Source of the DNA: Patescibacteria group bacterium
Lineage (GTDB): Bacteria; Patescibacteriota; Patescibacteriia; SG8-24
Reading direction: 5' to 3'
DNA length: 48,581 nucleotides
Assembly: GCA_028714475.1 (NCBI GenBank)
Contig: JAQTNC010000009.1
Span: 1 to 48,581 of the forward strand
In this document: positions 23,384 through 32,093 of the stretch, in pieces
Numbering within the stretch: the first letter of the stretch is position 1
Layout: each line of letters starts with the position of its first letter
Notes under the pieces: model-generated
The model's database searches: none
What the model was told of the DNA's origin: nothing
The model's input: the letters and a program-made list of their open reading frames with translations, nothing else
Made by a program: the position numbers and the translations under genes

Positions 23384-23405
23384 CGAGGCCGCTCGGCCTC
23401 GCCTC
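23384..23405 (-). terminator. Terminator of trxB
   Basis: CGAGGCCG/CGGCCTCG stem, 20 bases past the stop, with TTTTTGTTT following on the minus strand. Confidence 0.8.
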
Positions 23406-23421
23406 CATCAATCACATTTTG

Positions 23422-24345
23422 CTACGGATTCTCCTCAAGATAATGCAACGCGTCGAGCCCGGCCTGGCAACCCGCACCGGCGGCCGTGATGGCCTGGCGG
23501 TAACGGTGGTCAGCGATATCGCCGGCGACGAACACGCCCGGCACGCTCGTCGCGGTCGTTTCGCCCACGCGGCGGACGTAACCCGCCTCGTCGAGCTCCA
23601 ACTGCCCGCGGAAAATCTCCGAGTTCGGATCATGGCCGACGATGGGAAAGAACCCGTCCACGGCGATTTCCGAAAGCTCGCCGGTCTTGGCATCCTTCAA
23701 TCGCGCGCCCGTCACCCGACCCACGTCAGCGCCGAGCACATCATCCACGAGTGTGTTCCACCGAATCTCGATTTTCTCGTTATTCAAAACCCGCTCCTGC
23801 ATTGCCTTCGAGGCGCGGAAAACGTCGCGGCGCACGAGCATGATGACCTTGTCCGCGAAGCGCGACAGGAGATCCGCCTCCTCAAGCGCCGCGTCGCCGC
23901 CACCCACGACCGCCACGCGCTTGCCGCGGTAGAAGAACGCATCACAGATTGCGCAGGACGAAACGCCGTGTCCGTATAACGCCTCCTCGGAAGGCACGCC
24001 GAGCCGACGCGGGGTGCTGCCGGTCGCGACGATGACCGCCCGCGCCTCCTCGGTCTCGCCGCCGAACGTCACCTTGAAAGGACGCGCCGAAAAATCCACG
24101 GCCGTCGCCTTCTCAGCCACCATTTTCGCCCCAAACCGCTCGGCCTGCTTGCGCATCCCGACCATCAATTCCGGCCCGTCCACGCCGTCGGGAAAACCGG
24201 GGAAATTCTCCACCGTCGTCGTCTGCATGAGCAGGCCACCGGCCAAATCCCCTTCTAAAACAAGCGGAAAAAGCCGCGCCCGAGCGCAGTAGATACCCGC
24301 CGTATAGCCGGCCGGTCCGCCGCCGATGATGATGACGTCACGCAT
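23422..24345 (-). CDS. trxB: Thioredoxin reductase
   Basis: This FAD/NADPH flavoprotein reduces thioredoxin. The 307-residue chain shows the FAD site IIGGGPAGYTAGIY at the N-terminus, the redox pair Cys131/Cys134 in CAICD, the NADPH site VVGGGDAALEEA, and the C-terminal FAD motif GVFVAGDIAD. Length is typical. It follows trxA on the same strand, 51 bases away, separated by a tandem word repeat, so trxA-trxB form one unit. It has no Shine-Dalgarno sequence. Confidence 0.96.
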   Translation of the reverse strand: MRDVIIIGGGPAGYTAGIYCARARLFPLVLEGDLAGGLLMQTTTVENFPGFPDGVDGPELMVGMRKQAERFGAKMVAEKATAVDFSARPFKVTFGGETEEARAVIVATGSTPRRLGVPSEEALYGHGVSSCAICDAFFYRGKRVAVVGGGDAALEEADLLSRFADKVIMLVRRDVFRASKAMQERVLNNEKIEIRWNTLVDDVLGADVGRVTGARLKDAKTGELSEIAVDGFFPIVGHDPNSEIFRGQLELDEAGYVRRVGETTATSVPGVFVAGDIADHRYRQAITAAGAGCQAGLDALHYLEENP

Positions 24346-24380
24346 ATTTAGGCACTAGGCACTAGGCACTTAGCACTAGA
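24346..24380. repeat. Short tandem word repeat between trxA and trxB
   Basis: The words GGCACTAGGCACTAGGCACT and TAGCACTAG repeat a roughly 8-base unit. A similar repeat (TGGTTCGTGA) fills the leuS junction near 10443-10470. Both sit inside operons, in spacers without ribosome sites. Confidence 0.5.
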
Positions 24381-24396
24381 TTCTAGGCTCCAAAAT

Positions 24397-24720
24397 CTAC
24401 TCCAGAGCTTCCTTAATCCGCTCCCGCATGTCCGCCTTGTTGTGCAGGCCGACCAGCTGCATGACCGGCACGCCGCCCTTGAAAAGCAGAATCGTCGGGA
24501 TGCTCATGATGTTGTACATGCCGGCGATGCCCGGATTCTCATCCACGTTCATCTTTCCGACTTTCAGTTTCTTGGCATCGTGCTCCTCGGCCAACTCGTC
24601 GATGATCGGCCCCATCTTGCGGCATGGGCCGCACCAAGGTGCCCAAAAATCCACTAAAACCGGGGTCTCCGATTTCAAAACTTGGTTGTCGAAACTGGCG
24701 TCCGTAAAGTTAAGAGCCAT
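24397..24720 (-). CDS. trxA: Thioredoxin
   Basis: The 107-residue protein is a classical thioredoxin with the WCGPC active site (Cys30, Cys33), the conserved Asp in LVDFWAPWC, and the cis-proline in MSIPT. It reduces disulfides in the cytoplasm using electrons from the neighbouring trxB product. The start ATG has no Shine-Dalgarno sequence. A TAAACT box 16 bases upstream may be the -10. Confidence 0.96.
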   Translation of the reverse strand: MALNFTDASFDNQVLKSETPVLVDFWAPWCGPCRKMGPIIDELAEEHDAKKLKVGKMNVDENPGIAGMYNIMSIPTILLFKGGVPVMQLVGLHNKADMRERIKEALE

Positions 24721-24805
24721 AAGAAAAACAGTTTATGCGCCAGCCGGGTCTGTGCTTGTCCGGGTCAGCTGATAGCTGACTCTCCGGCAAACCCCGCTCT
24801 CGCGA

Positions 24806-24814
24806 TTATCCACA
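24806..24814 (+). promoter_or_regulatory. Isolated perfect DnaA-box sequence
   Basis: TTATCCACA matches the DnaA consensus exactly. It is a single box upstream of trxA; on its own it does not indicate an origin. Confidence 0.3.
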
Positions 24815-24985
24815 AGCGGGGGTCGCCCCCGCCCCACAAATATAACACCAATCGCCGTCTGTCCCAAGCCACGTTTTTTCGGTCGTTTTTGGCGTTATCA
24901 ACATCACGAGGCGCTGGGTGCTCCTGTGTCGGCCGCCGGAATATCATGCGGCCATCGACGGAGACATAAAGAATGGAATAAAATA

Positions 24986-25004
24986 GCCGCCTTGTTCAGG
25001 CGGC
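24986..25004 (-). terminator. Terminator of the small membrane protein gene
   Basis: GCCGCCT/AGGCGGC stem about 30 bases past the stop at 25037, followed by TATTTTATT on the minus strand. Confidence 0.75.
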
Positions 25005-25036
25005 AGCAGAGCTTCTTCGGCGTGTCTTCGGATGTC

Positions 25037-25405
25037 TCACACCAAGTGCAAGGCGGCGTGGTACAACGGCAAGCAGATATCGGTGACGCAGCACATGTCT
25101 CCCACGTGACGCAAGCGCATCCAAGGCGTTTCCCCGGCAGGCACGTCATGAACCACGTCTATCTGTCCGGCGGTGAAATCTTCCGTCAGTTCTTCAGCGC
25201 CGCACCGAAAAGCGACTGTCCAGCCGGCCGTCCCGCCGCACAAGCAGGGGGTAGCCTTCACGACTTCGAGCCGGGAGCTTACCATCCGGGCGTGGCGGCG
25301 CTGTTCCCTGCGCTCCGCGGGCCAGTGTATTCCCCAAATGACGATGAACGAAAAGAGGAAAACGGCAATGACGACAAGAATGCATTGGGCAGCTGATGGC
25401 TCCAT
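25037..25405 (-). CDS. Single-pass membrane protein, unidentified
   Basis: The 122-residue product begins with a membrane helix (residues 5-27, ILVVIAVFLFSFIVIWGIHW), then has a basic stretch and a soluble domain with several cysteines (CLCGG, FRCG, MCCVTDIC). No family is recognised. ATG 25405 follows AAGGAGGATTCC, a strong Shine-Dalgarno sequence. It has its own TTGACA promoter and terminator, matching the other orphan small genes of the window. The N-in anchor with a cysteine-bearing domain suggests a location at the membrane. Confidence 0.75.
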   Translation of the reverse strand: MEPSAAQCILVVIAVFLFSFIVIWGIHWPAERREQRRHARMVSSRLEVVKATPCLCGGTAGWTVAFRCGAEELTEDFTAGQIDVVHDVPAGETPWMRLRHVGDMCCVTDICLPLYHAALHLV

Positions 25406-25433
25406 GGAATCCTCCTTGAAAACAACCAACGCC

Positions 25434-25461
25434 ACCTTACTACCCTATGCGGTGATGTCAA
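25434..25461 (-). promoter_or_regulatory. Promoter of the small membrane protein gene
   Basis: TTGACA, a 16-base spacer and TAAGGT are on the minus strand. The same -10 word TAAGGT and 16-base spacing occur at the third M16 gene. Confidence 0.55.
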
Positions 25462-25512
25462 GTGGAGCCTCTCAGGGCCGAGTCTAATCGCTGGATTTGA
25501 ACACGTCAAAAA

Positions 25513-25541
25513 CGGCCCGCCTTCGCGGGCCGCGTTTTCAA
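25513..25541 (-). terminator. Terminator of infB
   Basis: CGGCCCGC/GCGGGCCG stem with a CTTC loop, then TTTTTGACG on the minus strand, 14 bases past the stop. Confidence 0.8.
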
Positions 25542-25545
25542 ATCT

Positions 25546-27546
25546 TCACATCTTCAGGTTCAGCTTTTTCTCCTTCCGCTCTTCGGTGAAGACGTGGACG
25601 ATGTCGCCCACCATCACCGGGCGGCGGCAGGAAAGCTTGAGGCCGCACTCCTGACCCTGACGCATCTCCTTCACTTCCTGTTTGCCGGCCTGAAGCTGGA
25701 TGATTTTGCCGTCGTCCACCGGATCCTCACCGCGATAGACGACGACGTTCGCGCCGACCGCGATGTGCCCGTCCGTGACGCGGCCGCCGATGACCTGGCC
25801 GGTCTTGTCGCTGCGGAAATTCGCGAGCACCTGGAGCTTGCCGAGGTCGGTCCTGATGACTTCCGCTGGCAGGAGCTCCTGCAGGCGCTTCTTGATCTCG
25901 TCGAACATTTCGTAAATGACGCGGTAGGTCTTGATCGGCACCTTCTTGTCGCGCGCGAGAATCTCCGCGTCGCGGGTCGCGAGCACGTTGAAGCCCATGA
26001 CCACGCCTTGCGCCGCCTCGGCCGCGAGCACGTCGGAGTCGGTGACGTTACCGAGCCCCTTGGCCACGACGGACACGCCCACTTCCGGCGTGTTCATCTT
26101 CTCGAGCGTGCCGGTGATGGCCTCCAGCGAACCCAAAACGTCCGTTTTAAGCACGATATTGAAGAATTTCTTGTCCGCCGCGGCCTCTTCGCCCGTCGCG
26201 GCCCCGGCGGTCATGGCCGTGGTCTGCTGGTCGGCCGTGTAGGCCTTCCGGACCATCTTCAATTCCTTCCCCTCTTCCGGCACCTCGGCGATATCGCCGA
26301 CCTGCGGCGCGTTCTTGAAACCGAGGACGCGCACCGGCGTGCCCGGCAGGGCCTTTTCCGTGAACTTGCCATTCCACTCCTTCATGGCGCGCACGCGGCC
26401 GTAAGCCGTGTCGCCGACAGACAAAACGTCGTTGCGCCGCAGCGTCCCGGCCTGCACCAGCACCGTCGCCACCGGGCCTTCGCCCTTGTCGATATGCGAC
26501 TCGATGATGGTGCCGACGGCGTTGCGATCCGGATTGGCGCGAATGCGGTCCTTTTCCAAGTCAGCGACCAACAGAATCGTCTCCAATAATTCATCCAAAC
26601 CCTTGCCGGTCTTGGCCGACACCGGCACGATGACCGCCTTGCCGCCCCACTCCTCGGTGAGCACGCCGTGCTCCGCGAGCTGGGTCTTCACGCGCTGGAC
26701 GTCAACGTCCGGCTTGTCCATCTTGTTGAGCGCCACGACGTACGGCAGCTTGGCCGCTTCGATGATCTTGATGACCTCGATGGTCTGCGGCTGAACGCCA
26801 TCGTCGGCCGCCACCACGAGAATCGCGATGTCGGCCACGCGCGCGCCGCGCGAACGCATGACGGTGAAGGCCTCGTGACCCGGGGTGTCGATGAAAGTAA
26901 TCTGCCGACCCTTCTTCTCCACCTGATAGGCGCCGATGTGCTGGGTGATGCCGCCGGCCTCGGACTTGACGACGTTCGTCTTGCGGATGGCGTCGAGCAG
27001 CATCGTCTTGCCGTGATCAACGTGGCCCATGACAACCACGACCGGCGGCCGCGGCTTGAGTTTCGTCTCGTCCTCCGCGCCGAGCTTGGCCTTGAGCTCG
27101 TCGGCCGAAAGGCTGGCCGTCGCGTCAACCGTCTGTTCCTCTTCCGGCTTGACCTGAAAACCCAGATCCTCGGCGACAATGCTCGCGGTCGTGTAGTCAA
27201 TGCGCTCGTTGACCGTCGCCAGGATGCCATTCTTCATGAGCTCGGCGATGACCATGTTGAGCGGCAGGCTCAACTTGGCCGCGAAATCGCGCACCGAGAT
27301 GACTTTCGGGAGCGATACCTCCTTCACCCGCGCCACGGCCTGCTCCATGATCTGCTTTTCCTGCTGATACTTGACCTTGAGCCGCTCGAGCTTGGACATC
27401 TCCGTCCATTTCGCCATGATGCGGTCAACCAGATGGTCGTCCACCTTGATGGCGCGCCGGCCCACGTCAAAACCGAGCATCGGGAGCTTTTCCCGCAGCT
27501 CTTCAGGATTGGTGCGCAGTCGCCGGGCCAGTTCGGAGATATTCAT
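25546..27546 (-). CDS. infB: Translation initiation factor IF-2
   Basis: This GTPase delivers fMet-tRNA to the ribosome. The 666-residue protein has a short N-terminal region with two IF2_N-like modules (MNISELARRL...; SVRDFAAKLSLP). The G domain follows with GHVDHGKT, DTPGHE and NKMD, then domains II-IV ending in GQECGLKL. It lacks the long basic N-terminal extension of enterobacterial IF-2. There is no Shine-Dalgarno sequence. A TATAAT 13 bases before the ATG implies a leader of only about 6 nt. Confidence 0.97.
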   Translation of the reverse strand: MNISELARRLRTNPEELREKLPMLGFDVGRRAIKVDDHLVDRIMAKWTEMSKLERLKVKYQQEKQIMEQAVARVKEVSLPKVISVRDFAAKLSLPLNMVIAELMKNGILATVNERIDYTTASIVAEDLGFQVKPEEEQTVDATASLSADELKAKLGAEDETKLKPRPPVVVVMGHVDHGKTMLLDAIRKTNVVKSEAGGITQHIGAYQVEKKGRQITFIDTPGHEAFTVMRSRGARVADIAILVVAADDGVQPQTIEVIKIIEAAKLPYVVALNKMDKPDVDVQRVKTQLAEHGVLTEEWGGKAVIVPVSAKTGKGLDELLETILLVADLEKDRIRANPDRNAVGTIIESHIDKGEGPVATVLVQAGTLRRNDVLSVGDTAYGRVRAMKEWNGKFTEKALPGTPVRVLGFKNAPQVGDIAEVPEEGKELKMVRKAYTADQQTTAMTAGAATGEEAAADKKFFNIVLKTDVLGSLEAITGTLEKMNTPEVGVSVVAKGLGNVTDSDVLAAEAAQGVVMGFNVLATRDAEILARDKKVPIKTYRVIYEMFDEIKKRLQELLPAEVIRTDLGKLQVLANFRSDKTGQVIGGRVTDGHIAVGANVVVYRGEDPVDDGKIIQLQAGKQEVKEMRQGQECGLKLSCRRPVMVGDIVHVFTEERKEKKLNLKM

Positions 27547-27559
27547 ATAACATGGCCAT

Positions 27560-27586
27560 ATTATAGGTAAAGCCGATTGCGGTCAA
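27560..27586 (-). promoter_or_regulatory. Promoter of infB
   Basis: TTGACC, a 15-base spacer and TATAAT on the minus strand, divergent from the M16 cluster. Confidence 0.55.
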
Positions 27587-27637
27587 GGTTTCGCCGCCCG
27601 GGCGTAATTCGCCAACAGCCGCGCGTGAACGCCACAG

Positions 27638-27666
27638 TTGACGCCATCTCGCCAATGCGGTGGGAT
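27638..27666 (+). promoter_or_regulatory. Probable promoter of the first M16 gene
   Basis: TTGACG followed after 17 bases by TGGGAT. The -35 is good and the -10 poor. The leader would be about 50 nt and carries AAGGAG. Confidence 0.4.
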
Positions 27667-27724
27667 GTAAGCATCGGACGCAGCGCCGCCCGGGCCCGTC
27701 CTTTACAACCCAAGGAGACTAGTC

Positions 27725-29020
27725 GTGGCCTACCAAATCACTCAAACGTCCCTCCGCAACGGCACGCGCGTCATCCTCGCCCAGAACCCAAACCTCAATG
27801 CCGTCACCTTCATGGTCGGCTTTGGTGCCGGTTCCCGGAATGAGACTGGCGTTCCCAAAGGCACGGCCCACTGCCTCGAACACCTCACTTTCCGCGGCAC
27901 GAAACGGCTTCCCAATCAGCTAGCCATCGAGACGGTTTTCGACCACATGGGCGCTGACAGCAACGCCAGCACCTGGTTCGAATGCACGAATTTCTATGCC
28001 ACGGTGCCTGCCAAATGTCTGCCGACCGTCATCGACGCCGAATATGAAGCAATCTACGGGTCGCTCCTCCGTCATCGCGACATCCGCAAGGAAACCCTCG
28101 GACCGATTTCGGAAGAAGCGCTCATGTACCTGGATGATCCGGAGTCGTACAGCAGCGAACTCTTCCACCGAGTGCTCTTCGGCAGGCAGACCCAGCTCGG
28201 CGTCCCCATCGTCGGCACGCCGAAAACCGTCGCCACCATCCGGCAACGCCATCTGCTGTCCTTCCGGAGACAACACTACGTGCCGGCCAACACCGTCATC
28301 ATCCTGGCTGGCCAGTTTGACCCGGACGAAGTCATCCCCCGCCTCGAAGCGACGTTTGGGCAAAGGCCCCCGGTGGACTACAGTGCCACCGTCGAGCCGC
28401 CGAACCTGCCGCGACAACCGAGACAAACCGCCGTCTATCGTCGCGACCTCAAGCAGGTGAACCTCAACATCGGCTTTCCCGGTCTAGAGCACAACCATCC
28501 CGACGAAGCGGCCATGGAGGTATTGGTCAACGTCCTTGGTGGCCGCCCCAGCTCGCGCCTCTTCCGCATCGTGCGCATCCAGTCAGCCTTGGTCTACCGC
28601 ATCATGGCCTTTGCCATGCCTTTCATCGGCGCCGGCGAATTCCGGGTCGAGACCAAAATCAGCCCGAAAGGCCTGATGCGCGTGGCCAACCTGATCTTGA
28701 CGCAACTGGCCAAACTCCGAAAGGAGCCTGTGTCGGAGAAAGAGCTGGCGCTGGCAAAGGACAACCTGGACCACGGCCAAACCGTCGTCCTGATCGATCC
28801 GGAAGAGATGGCTGACGACCTGCTGGACCAAATCCTGATGACCGGCCGCGTGGTTACTCCGGAACAGTATACGGCCAAGATTCGGGCCGTTCGGCCAGAC
28901 GACGTCCTTCGGGTGGCGCAGACCGTCATCCAACCGGAACGTTGCGTCGTGGTCGGCGTCGGCCCGGTGCGCGACCTGTCTCCCATCATCGAACTCGCCC
29001 AGAAGAAACTGGGTGAGTGA
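27725..29020 (+). CDS. M16 family zinc metallopeptidase, copy 1
   Basis: The 431-residue protein is a single-chain M16 (pitrilysin/processing peptidase) unit. The inverted zinc motif HCLEH (His49, Glu52, His53) is intact, a downstream acidic residue lies in ISEEALMYLDDP, and the second half has the SSRLF...R...Y substrate-binding pair. M16 subunits of this size usually pair into a clam-shell that cuts unfolded peptides. The start is GTG 27725 after AAGGAG; all three paralogues then have 12 residues before 'GTRV'. No signal peptide, so it is cytoplasmic. Confidence 0.9.
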   Translation: MAYQITQTSLRNGTRVILAQNPNLNAVTFMVGFGAGSRNETGVPKGTAHCLEHLTFRGTKRLPNQLAIETVFDHMGADSNASTWFECTNFYATVPAKCLPTVIDAEYEAIYGSLLRHRDIRKETLGPISEEALMYLDDPESYSSELFHRVLFGRQTQLGVPIVGTPKTVATIRQRHLLSFRRQHYVPANTVIILAGQFDPDEVIPRLEATFGQRPPVDYSATVEPPNLPRQPRQTAVYRRDLKQVNLNIGFPGLEHNHPDEAAMEVLVNVLGGRPSSRLFRIVRIQSALVYRIMAFAMPFIGAGEFRVETKISPKGLMRVANLILTQLAKLRKEPVSEKELALAKDNLDHGQTVVLIDPEEMADDLLDQILMTGRVVTPEQYTAKIRAVRPDDVLRVAQTVIQPERCVVVGVGPVRDLSPIIELAQKKLGE

Positions 29021-29050
29021 GAGCCCTTGCTCACGCGTTCTTCACGCGGA

Positions 29051-29095
29051 GCGCCAGCGTCTGACACCACTCGTGGCAGGCGCTTTTGTTTTCGC
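29051..29095 (+). terminator. Terminator after the first M16 gene
   Basis: AGCGCC pairs with GGCGCT over a long partly paired loop and is followed by TTTGTTTTC. The next promoter begins within 25 bases. Confidence 0.65.
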
Positions 29096-29117
29096 TGGGG
29101 GCAGCCCCGCGTATTAC

Positions 29118-29145
29118 TTGACTAACGGCTGGATTGTGCTAATTT
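29118..29145 (+). promoter_or_regulatory. Promoter of the second M16 gene
   Basis: TTGACT, a 16-base spacer ending in TGTGC, then TAATTT. The TGTGCTAA word is shared with the promoter at 30585. Confidence 0.6.
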
Positions 29146-29210
29146 TCAATCGCCCTGCGACAGTCGTCGTTCGGCATCTTGTTCCCTCCCAACCGAGAAA
29201 GACAAACGCC

Positions 29211-30509
29211 GTGGAACAGCTCATCAGAATGCACCGCCTCAGTAACGGCACTCGCGTCATCATCGCCCCGAACCCCCACACCCCTCTCGCCTCCATCATG
29301 ATCGCCTTTGGCACTGGTGCGCGGGACGAAATCAAGGCCGGCGGCTACGAGCACGGCATCTCCCACTTCGCCGAGCACATGATGTTTCGTGGGACAAGGC
29401 ATCGGCCGAACAAGCGCGCCATCGTCGGCTGGTTCGACGCGAATGGGGCGAAATACAACGCCAGCACGAGCCACGAGAATACGATCTACTACGCGACCTG
29501 CGTGGCGTCCGGGCTGGACATGGCGGCGGGAATCCTGACCGACATGGTTCAAAACTCGCTTTTCCGCCCCGAAGACGTCGAAGCGGAAAGCGGCGTCATC
29601 GTGCAGGAAGCGCGGATGTACTTCGATTCCCCCGAGGACCACGTCCCGGACGTGGCCCAACGGGCCATGTATGGCGATTCGCCGCTTGGCGATGACATCG
29701 TCGGCACCGAGGCATCCATCCGCGGCATCACGAGCGAGAAGCTTGCCACCTACCGAGCCGCCCATTACGTGCCGAGGAACACGGTCATCGCCGTGACCGG
29801 CAACGTCAACGAGGCAGCCATGCTCGCGTTCTTGGAACAATGCTACGGCGGAATTTCCGATACCGGCATCGGCTCCGAGAGCTACCTGCCGGCCAAGCCG
29901 CCGGGCGAACCGACCATCATCATGGAGGCACGGCCGGACCTGACCCAAGCCCATGTCATGATGGGTTTCCTGGGATACAAGCACGGCCATCCGCGCTGGC
30001 CCGCCCTGAAGGTGCTTTCGACGATTCTCGGCGGCAACATGAGCTCACGGCTTTTCGACGCCGTTCGTGAAAGGGGCAACCTAGCCTATCACGTCGCGTC
30101 AGTGCCCGAATCATACCGTGACACCGGCGAGCTGTGCGTCGTCGCCGGCCTGGATGCCGACAAGCTCGAACGCGCCATCGAGGTCATCGTAAGGGAGCTC
30201 GTCGAGGTGAAGACGAACGGCGTCACGGCCGCCGAACTCGAGGCCGCCAAGGGTTGCCTCAACAACCGTCTGCTCATGGCCGTCCAGGACCCCGGCACTC
30301 TGGCCGTCCGCCTGGCGCTCAGTACCCTCAACCTCGGCTCCCCCAAGCCCGTGGAAGCGCAGATTGCCGAAGTCGACGCGGTCGAGGGCGGAGACGTTCT
30401 CGAAGTTGCCCGTGAACTCCTGACGACCCCGCGCTTCCGCCTGGCGGTCGTGAGCGAGTTCGACGATCCTTCACCCTACCACGCCCTCGCCGAGCGCCTC
30501 GGCGAGTGA
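29211..30509 (+). CDS. M16 family zinc metallopeptidase, copy 2
   Basis: The 432-residue paralogue has the zinc motif HFAEH (His52, Glu55, His56), VIVQEARMYFDSPED supplying the third ligand region, and SSRLFDAVRERGNLAY in the second half, so it looks catalytically complete. GTG 29211 is chosen because it aligns exactly with the starts of the other two copies; the 66 extra codons of the ORF cover the preceding terminator and promoter. The Shine-Dalgarno site is weak (GAGAAAGA). It is independent of its neighbours by promoter and terminator. Confidence 0.88.
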   Translation: MEQLIRMHRLSNGTRVIIAPNPHTPLASIMIAFGTGARDEIKAGGYEHGISHFAEHMMFRGTRHRPNKRAIVGWFDANGAKYNASTSHENTIYYATCVASGLDMAAGILTDMVQNSLFRPEDVEAESGVIVQEARMYFDSPEDHVPDVAQRAMYGDSPLGDDIVGTEASIRGITSEKLATYRAAHYVPRNTVIAVTGNVNEAAMLAFLEQCYGGISDTGIGSESYLPAKPPGEPTIIMEARPDLTQAHVMMGFLGYKHGHPRWPALKVLSTILGGNMSSRLFDAVRERGNLAYHVASVPESYRDTGELCVVAGLDADKLERAIEVIVRELVEVKTNGVTAAELEAAKGCLNNRLLMAVQDPGTLAVRLALSTLNLGSPKPVEAQIAEVDAVEGGDVLEVARELLTTPRFRLAVVSEFDDPSPYHALAERLGE

Positions 30510-30540
30510 CCAACGCCCCGCATCGGCGCTTGATGCGACC

Positions 30541-30571
30541 GGACCTGCCCCCTCGACAGGTCCTTTGTTTA
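30541..30571 (+). terminator. Terminator after the second M16 gene
   Basis: GGACCTG/CAGGTCC stem with a CCCCCTCGA loop, then TTTGTTT. Its whole context (GATGCGACCGGACCTGCCCC) is repeated after the third gene. Confidence 0.8.
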
Positions 30572-30584
30572 TTGACTGAATATC

Positions 30585-30612
30585 TTGACAAACAACGCCG
30601 ATGTGCTAAGGT
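30585..30612 (+). promoter_or_regulatory. Promoter of the third M16 gene
   Basis: TTGACA, a 16-base spacer ending in TGTGC, and TAAGGT, 14 bases after the preceding terminator. Confidence 0.65.
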
Positions 30613-30671
30613 CGCCTCGCCGACGGCCTAGCCGCTCGGAGACCGATCTGTCACAACGAAAGGCAAAGATC

Positions 30672-31958
30672 ATGGACGAGCGTCTAGCGCTTCACACCCT
30701 CTCCAACGGAACCCGCGTCATCCTCGCCCCGAACCCGCGCTGTAACACCGCCGCCGCCGTCATTGGCTTCGGCGTCGGCTCGCGATACGAGACCTTGGAT
30801 GTCCACGGCGTTTCCCACGGCCTGGAACACAGCTGTTTCCTCGGCTCGAGCCAGTTCCCGAACAAGAAGGCCATCACCGACTGGTTCAACCGTCGCGGCG
30901 CCGTCATCAACGCCTCAACCGGCCACGAAATAACCATGTACTACGCGTGGATCGTGGCCGAGGAGCTGGCTGGCGCCATCAGTACCCTGGCCGACATGAC
31001 CCTGAACCCCTTCCTGCGCAACGAAGACGTGGCCACCGAGATGGGCGCGGTCAAGGAAGAGGAAGTATGGATTCGGGACACGGCGCCCAAGTACGCGCCC
31101 TACCTGTTTCAGGAAGCCATGTACGGCACGGGAACGCCCATGGGCCGCAACATCACCGGCACGGTGGATGCCATTGGGCGGCTGACCGGCGACATGATGA
31201 GGGCCTATCACGACAGGCACTACGTCCCGAGCAACACGGCCATTTCCGTGGCCGGCCGGTTCGACGAGAGTGCCGTGCTCGACCAGCTGACCGAGCTGTT
31301 CGGTTCACGCCCCGCACTGGAAAGGGACGCGTCGTTCGAGCCGCCGGCCATCGCCCAGGAGCCCGTCGTCATCGTCTGTCAGCGGCAACAGCTCAACCAG
31401 GAGCAGGTGGTCATGGGCTTCCCGGGCTGCTGTCACACTGACCCACGGCTGCCGACCATGAAGGTGCTGTCCTACATCCTCGGCGGCGGCATGGGCTCTC
31501 GCCTCTGGAACGCCATCCGTGAGGAACGCGGCTGGGCCTACTCCATCCGCTCCATGCCGGACAGCTATCGCGATGTCGGCGAATTGGCCATCGCCGCCGG
31601 ACTTCGGGCCGACAAGCTCGGCGAGGCCATCGAAATCATCGTCCGTGAGACGCTGAAGCTCAAGCAGGAAGGCGTGACGGAAGACGAGCTCACCATGGCC
31701 CAGGGTTGCCTGGCCAATCGGACGCTGATGAGCCTGGAAACCCCGGACAACGTGGCGCAGCGGAATCTCTTCAGCCTGATCTTCGAAGGCGAAGTGAGCC
31801 CGGCGAACGAGCGCATCGCCAGAATCAGGGCCGTGCGGGCCGAGGATGTCCGCGAGCTAGCCAACGCGGTCTTCACGCGTGACGGCTACCGCTTCACCTC
31901 CGTCGGACCAAATGGCTGGACCGAGCCTTTGCGACAACTGGCCGACCTTCTCGGCTAG
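30672..31958 (+). CDS. M16 family zinc metallopeptidase, copy 3
   Basis: The 428-residue paralogue has zinc motif HGLEH (His49, Glu52, His53), the downstream acidic stretch MGAVKEEEVWI, and GSRLWNAIREERGWAY. It is closer to copy 2 than to copy 1, sharing MP(D/E)SYRD.GEL and LNPFLRNEDV-like blocks. ATG 30672 follows GAAAGG. The downstream terminator is nearly identical to that of copy 2, so the duplication included the flanks. Three active-looking copies could form homo- or heterodimers with different substrate ranges. Confidence 0.9.
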   Translation: MDERLALHTLSNGTRVILAPNPRCNTAAAVIGFGVGSRYETLDVHGVSHGLEHSCFLGSSQFPNKKAITDWFNRRGAVINASTGHEITMYYAWIVAEELAGAISTLADMTLNPFLRNEDVATEMGAVKEEEVWIRDTAPKYAPYLFQEAMYGTGTPMGRNITGTVDAIGRLTGDMMRAYHDRHYVPSNTAISVAGRFDESAVLDQLTELFGSRPALERDASFEPPAIAQEPVVIVCQRQQLNQEQVVMGFPGCCHTDPRLPTMKVLSYILGGGMGSRLWNAIREERGWAYSIRSMPDSYRDVGELAIAAGLRADKLGEAIEIIVRETLKLKQEGVTEDELTMAQGCLANRTLMSLETPDNVAQRNLFSLIFEGEVSPANERIARIRAVRAEDVRELANAVFTRDGYRFTSVGPNGWTEPLRQLADLLG

Positions 31959-31988
31959 CGAACGACCACATCCGGACTGGATGCGACC

Positions 31989-32020
31989 GGACCTGCCCCC
32001 TCGGCAGGTCCTTTGTATTT
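31989..32020 (+). terminator. Terminator after the third M16 gene
   Basis: GGACCTG/CAGGTCC stem followed by TTTGTATTT, near-identical to the one at 30541. Confidence 0.8.
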
Positions 32021-32093
32021 ATGGACAAAACTGGACAACCGCGCCGGAAGAAGGTTTGATTAGCGCCGTGGGACTGTCCCCGGCCCATGCTTT

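Larger units (their letters stand above)
22787..23421. other. Gene-free region made of structured palindromes
   Basis: No gene is supported. Contents are a CCCCGGCTTTCGCCGGGG-type hairpin next to the gdhA leader (22828-22846), a plus-oriented CCGCC/GGCGG hairpin with a T run (22867-22893), a predicted three-way junction (23000-23075), a long foldback (23126-23296) and a CCCTTCGACTC..CTCAGGGA REP-like sequence at 23310-23360. Reading frames here are short and lack ribosome sites. Confidence 0.55.

Noticed and set aside
29013-29210. N-terminal extension of the second M16 protein
   Set aside because: It overlaps the stop of the first gene, a terminator and a promoter. The three paralogues align only from GTG 29211.
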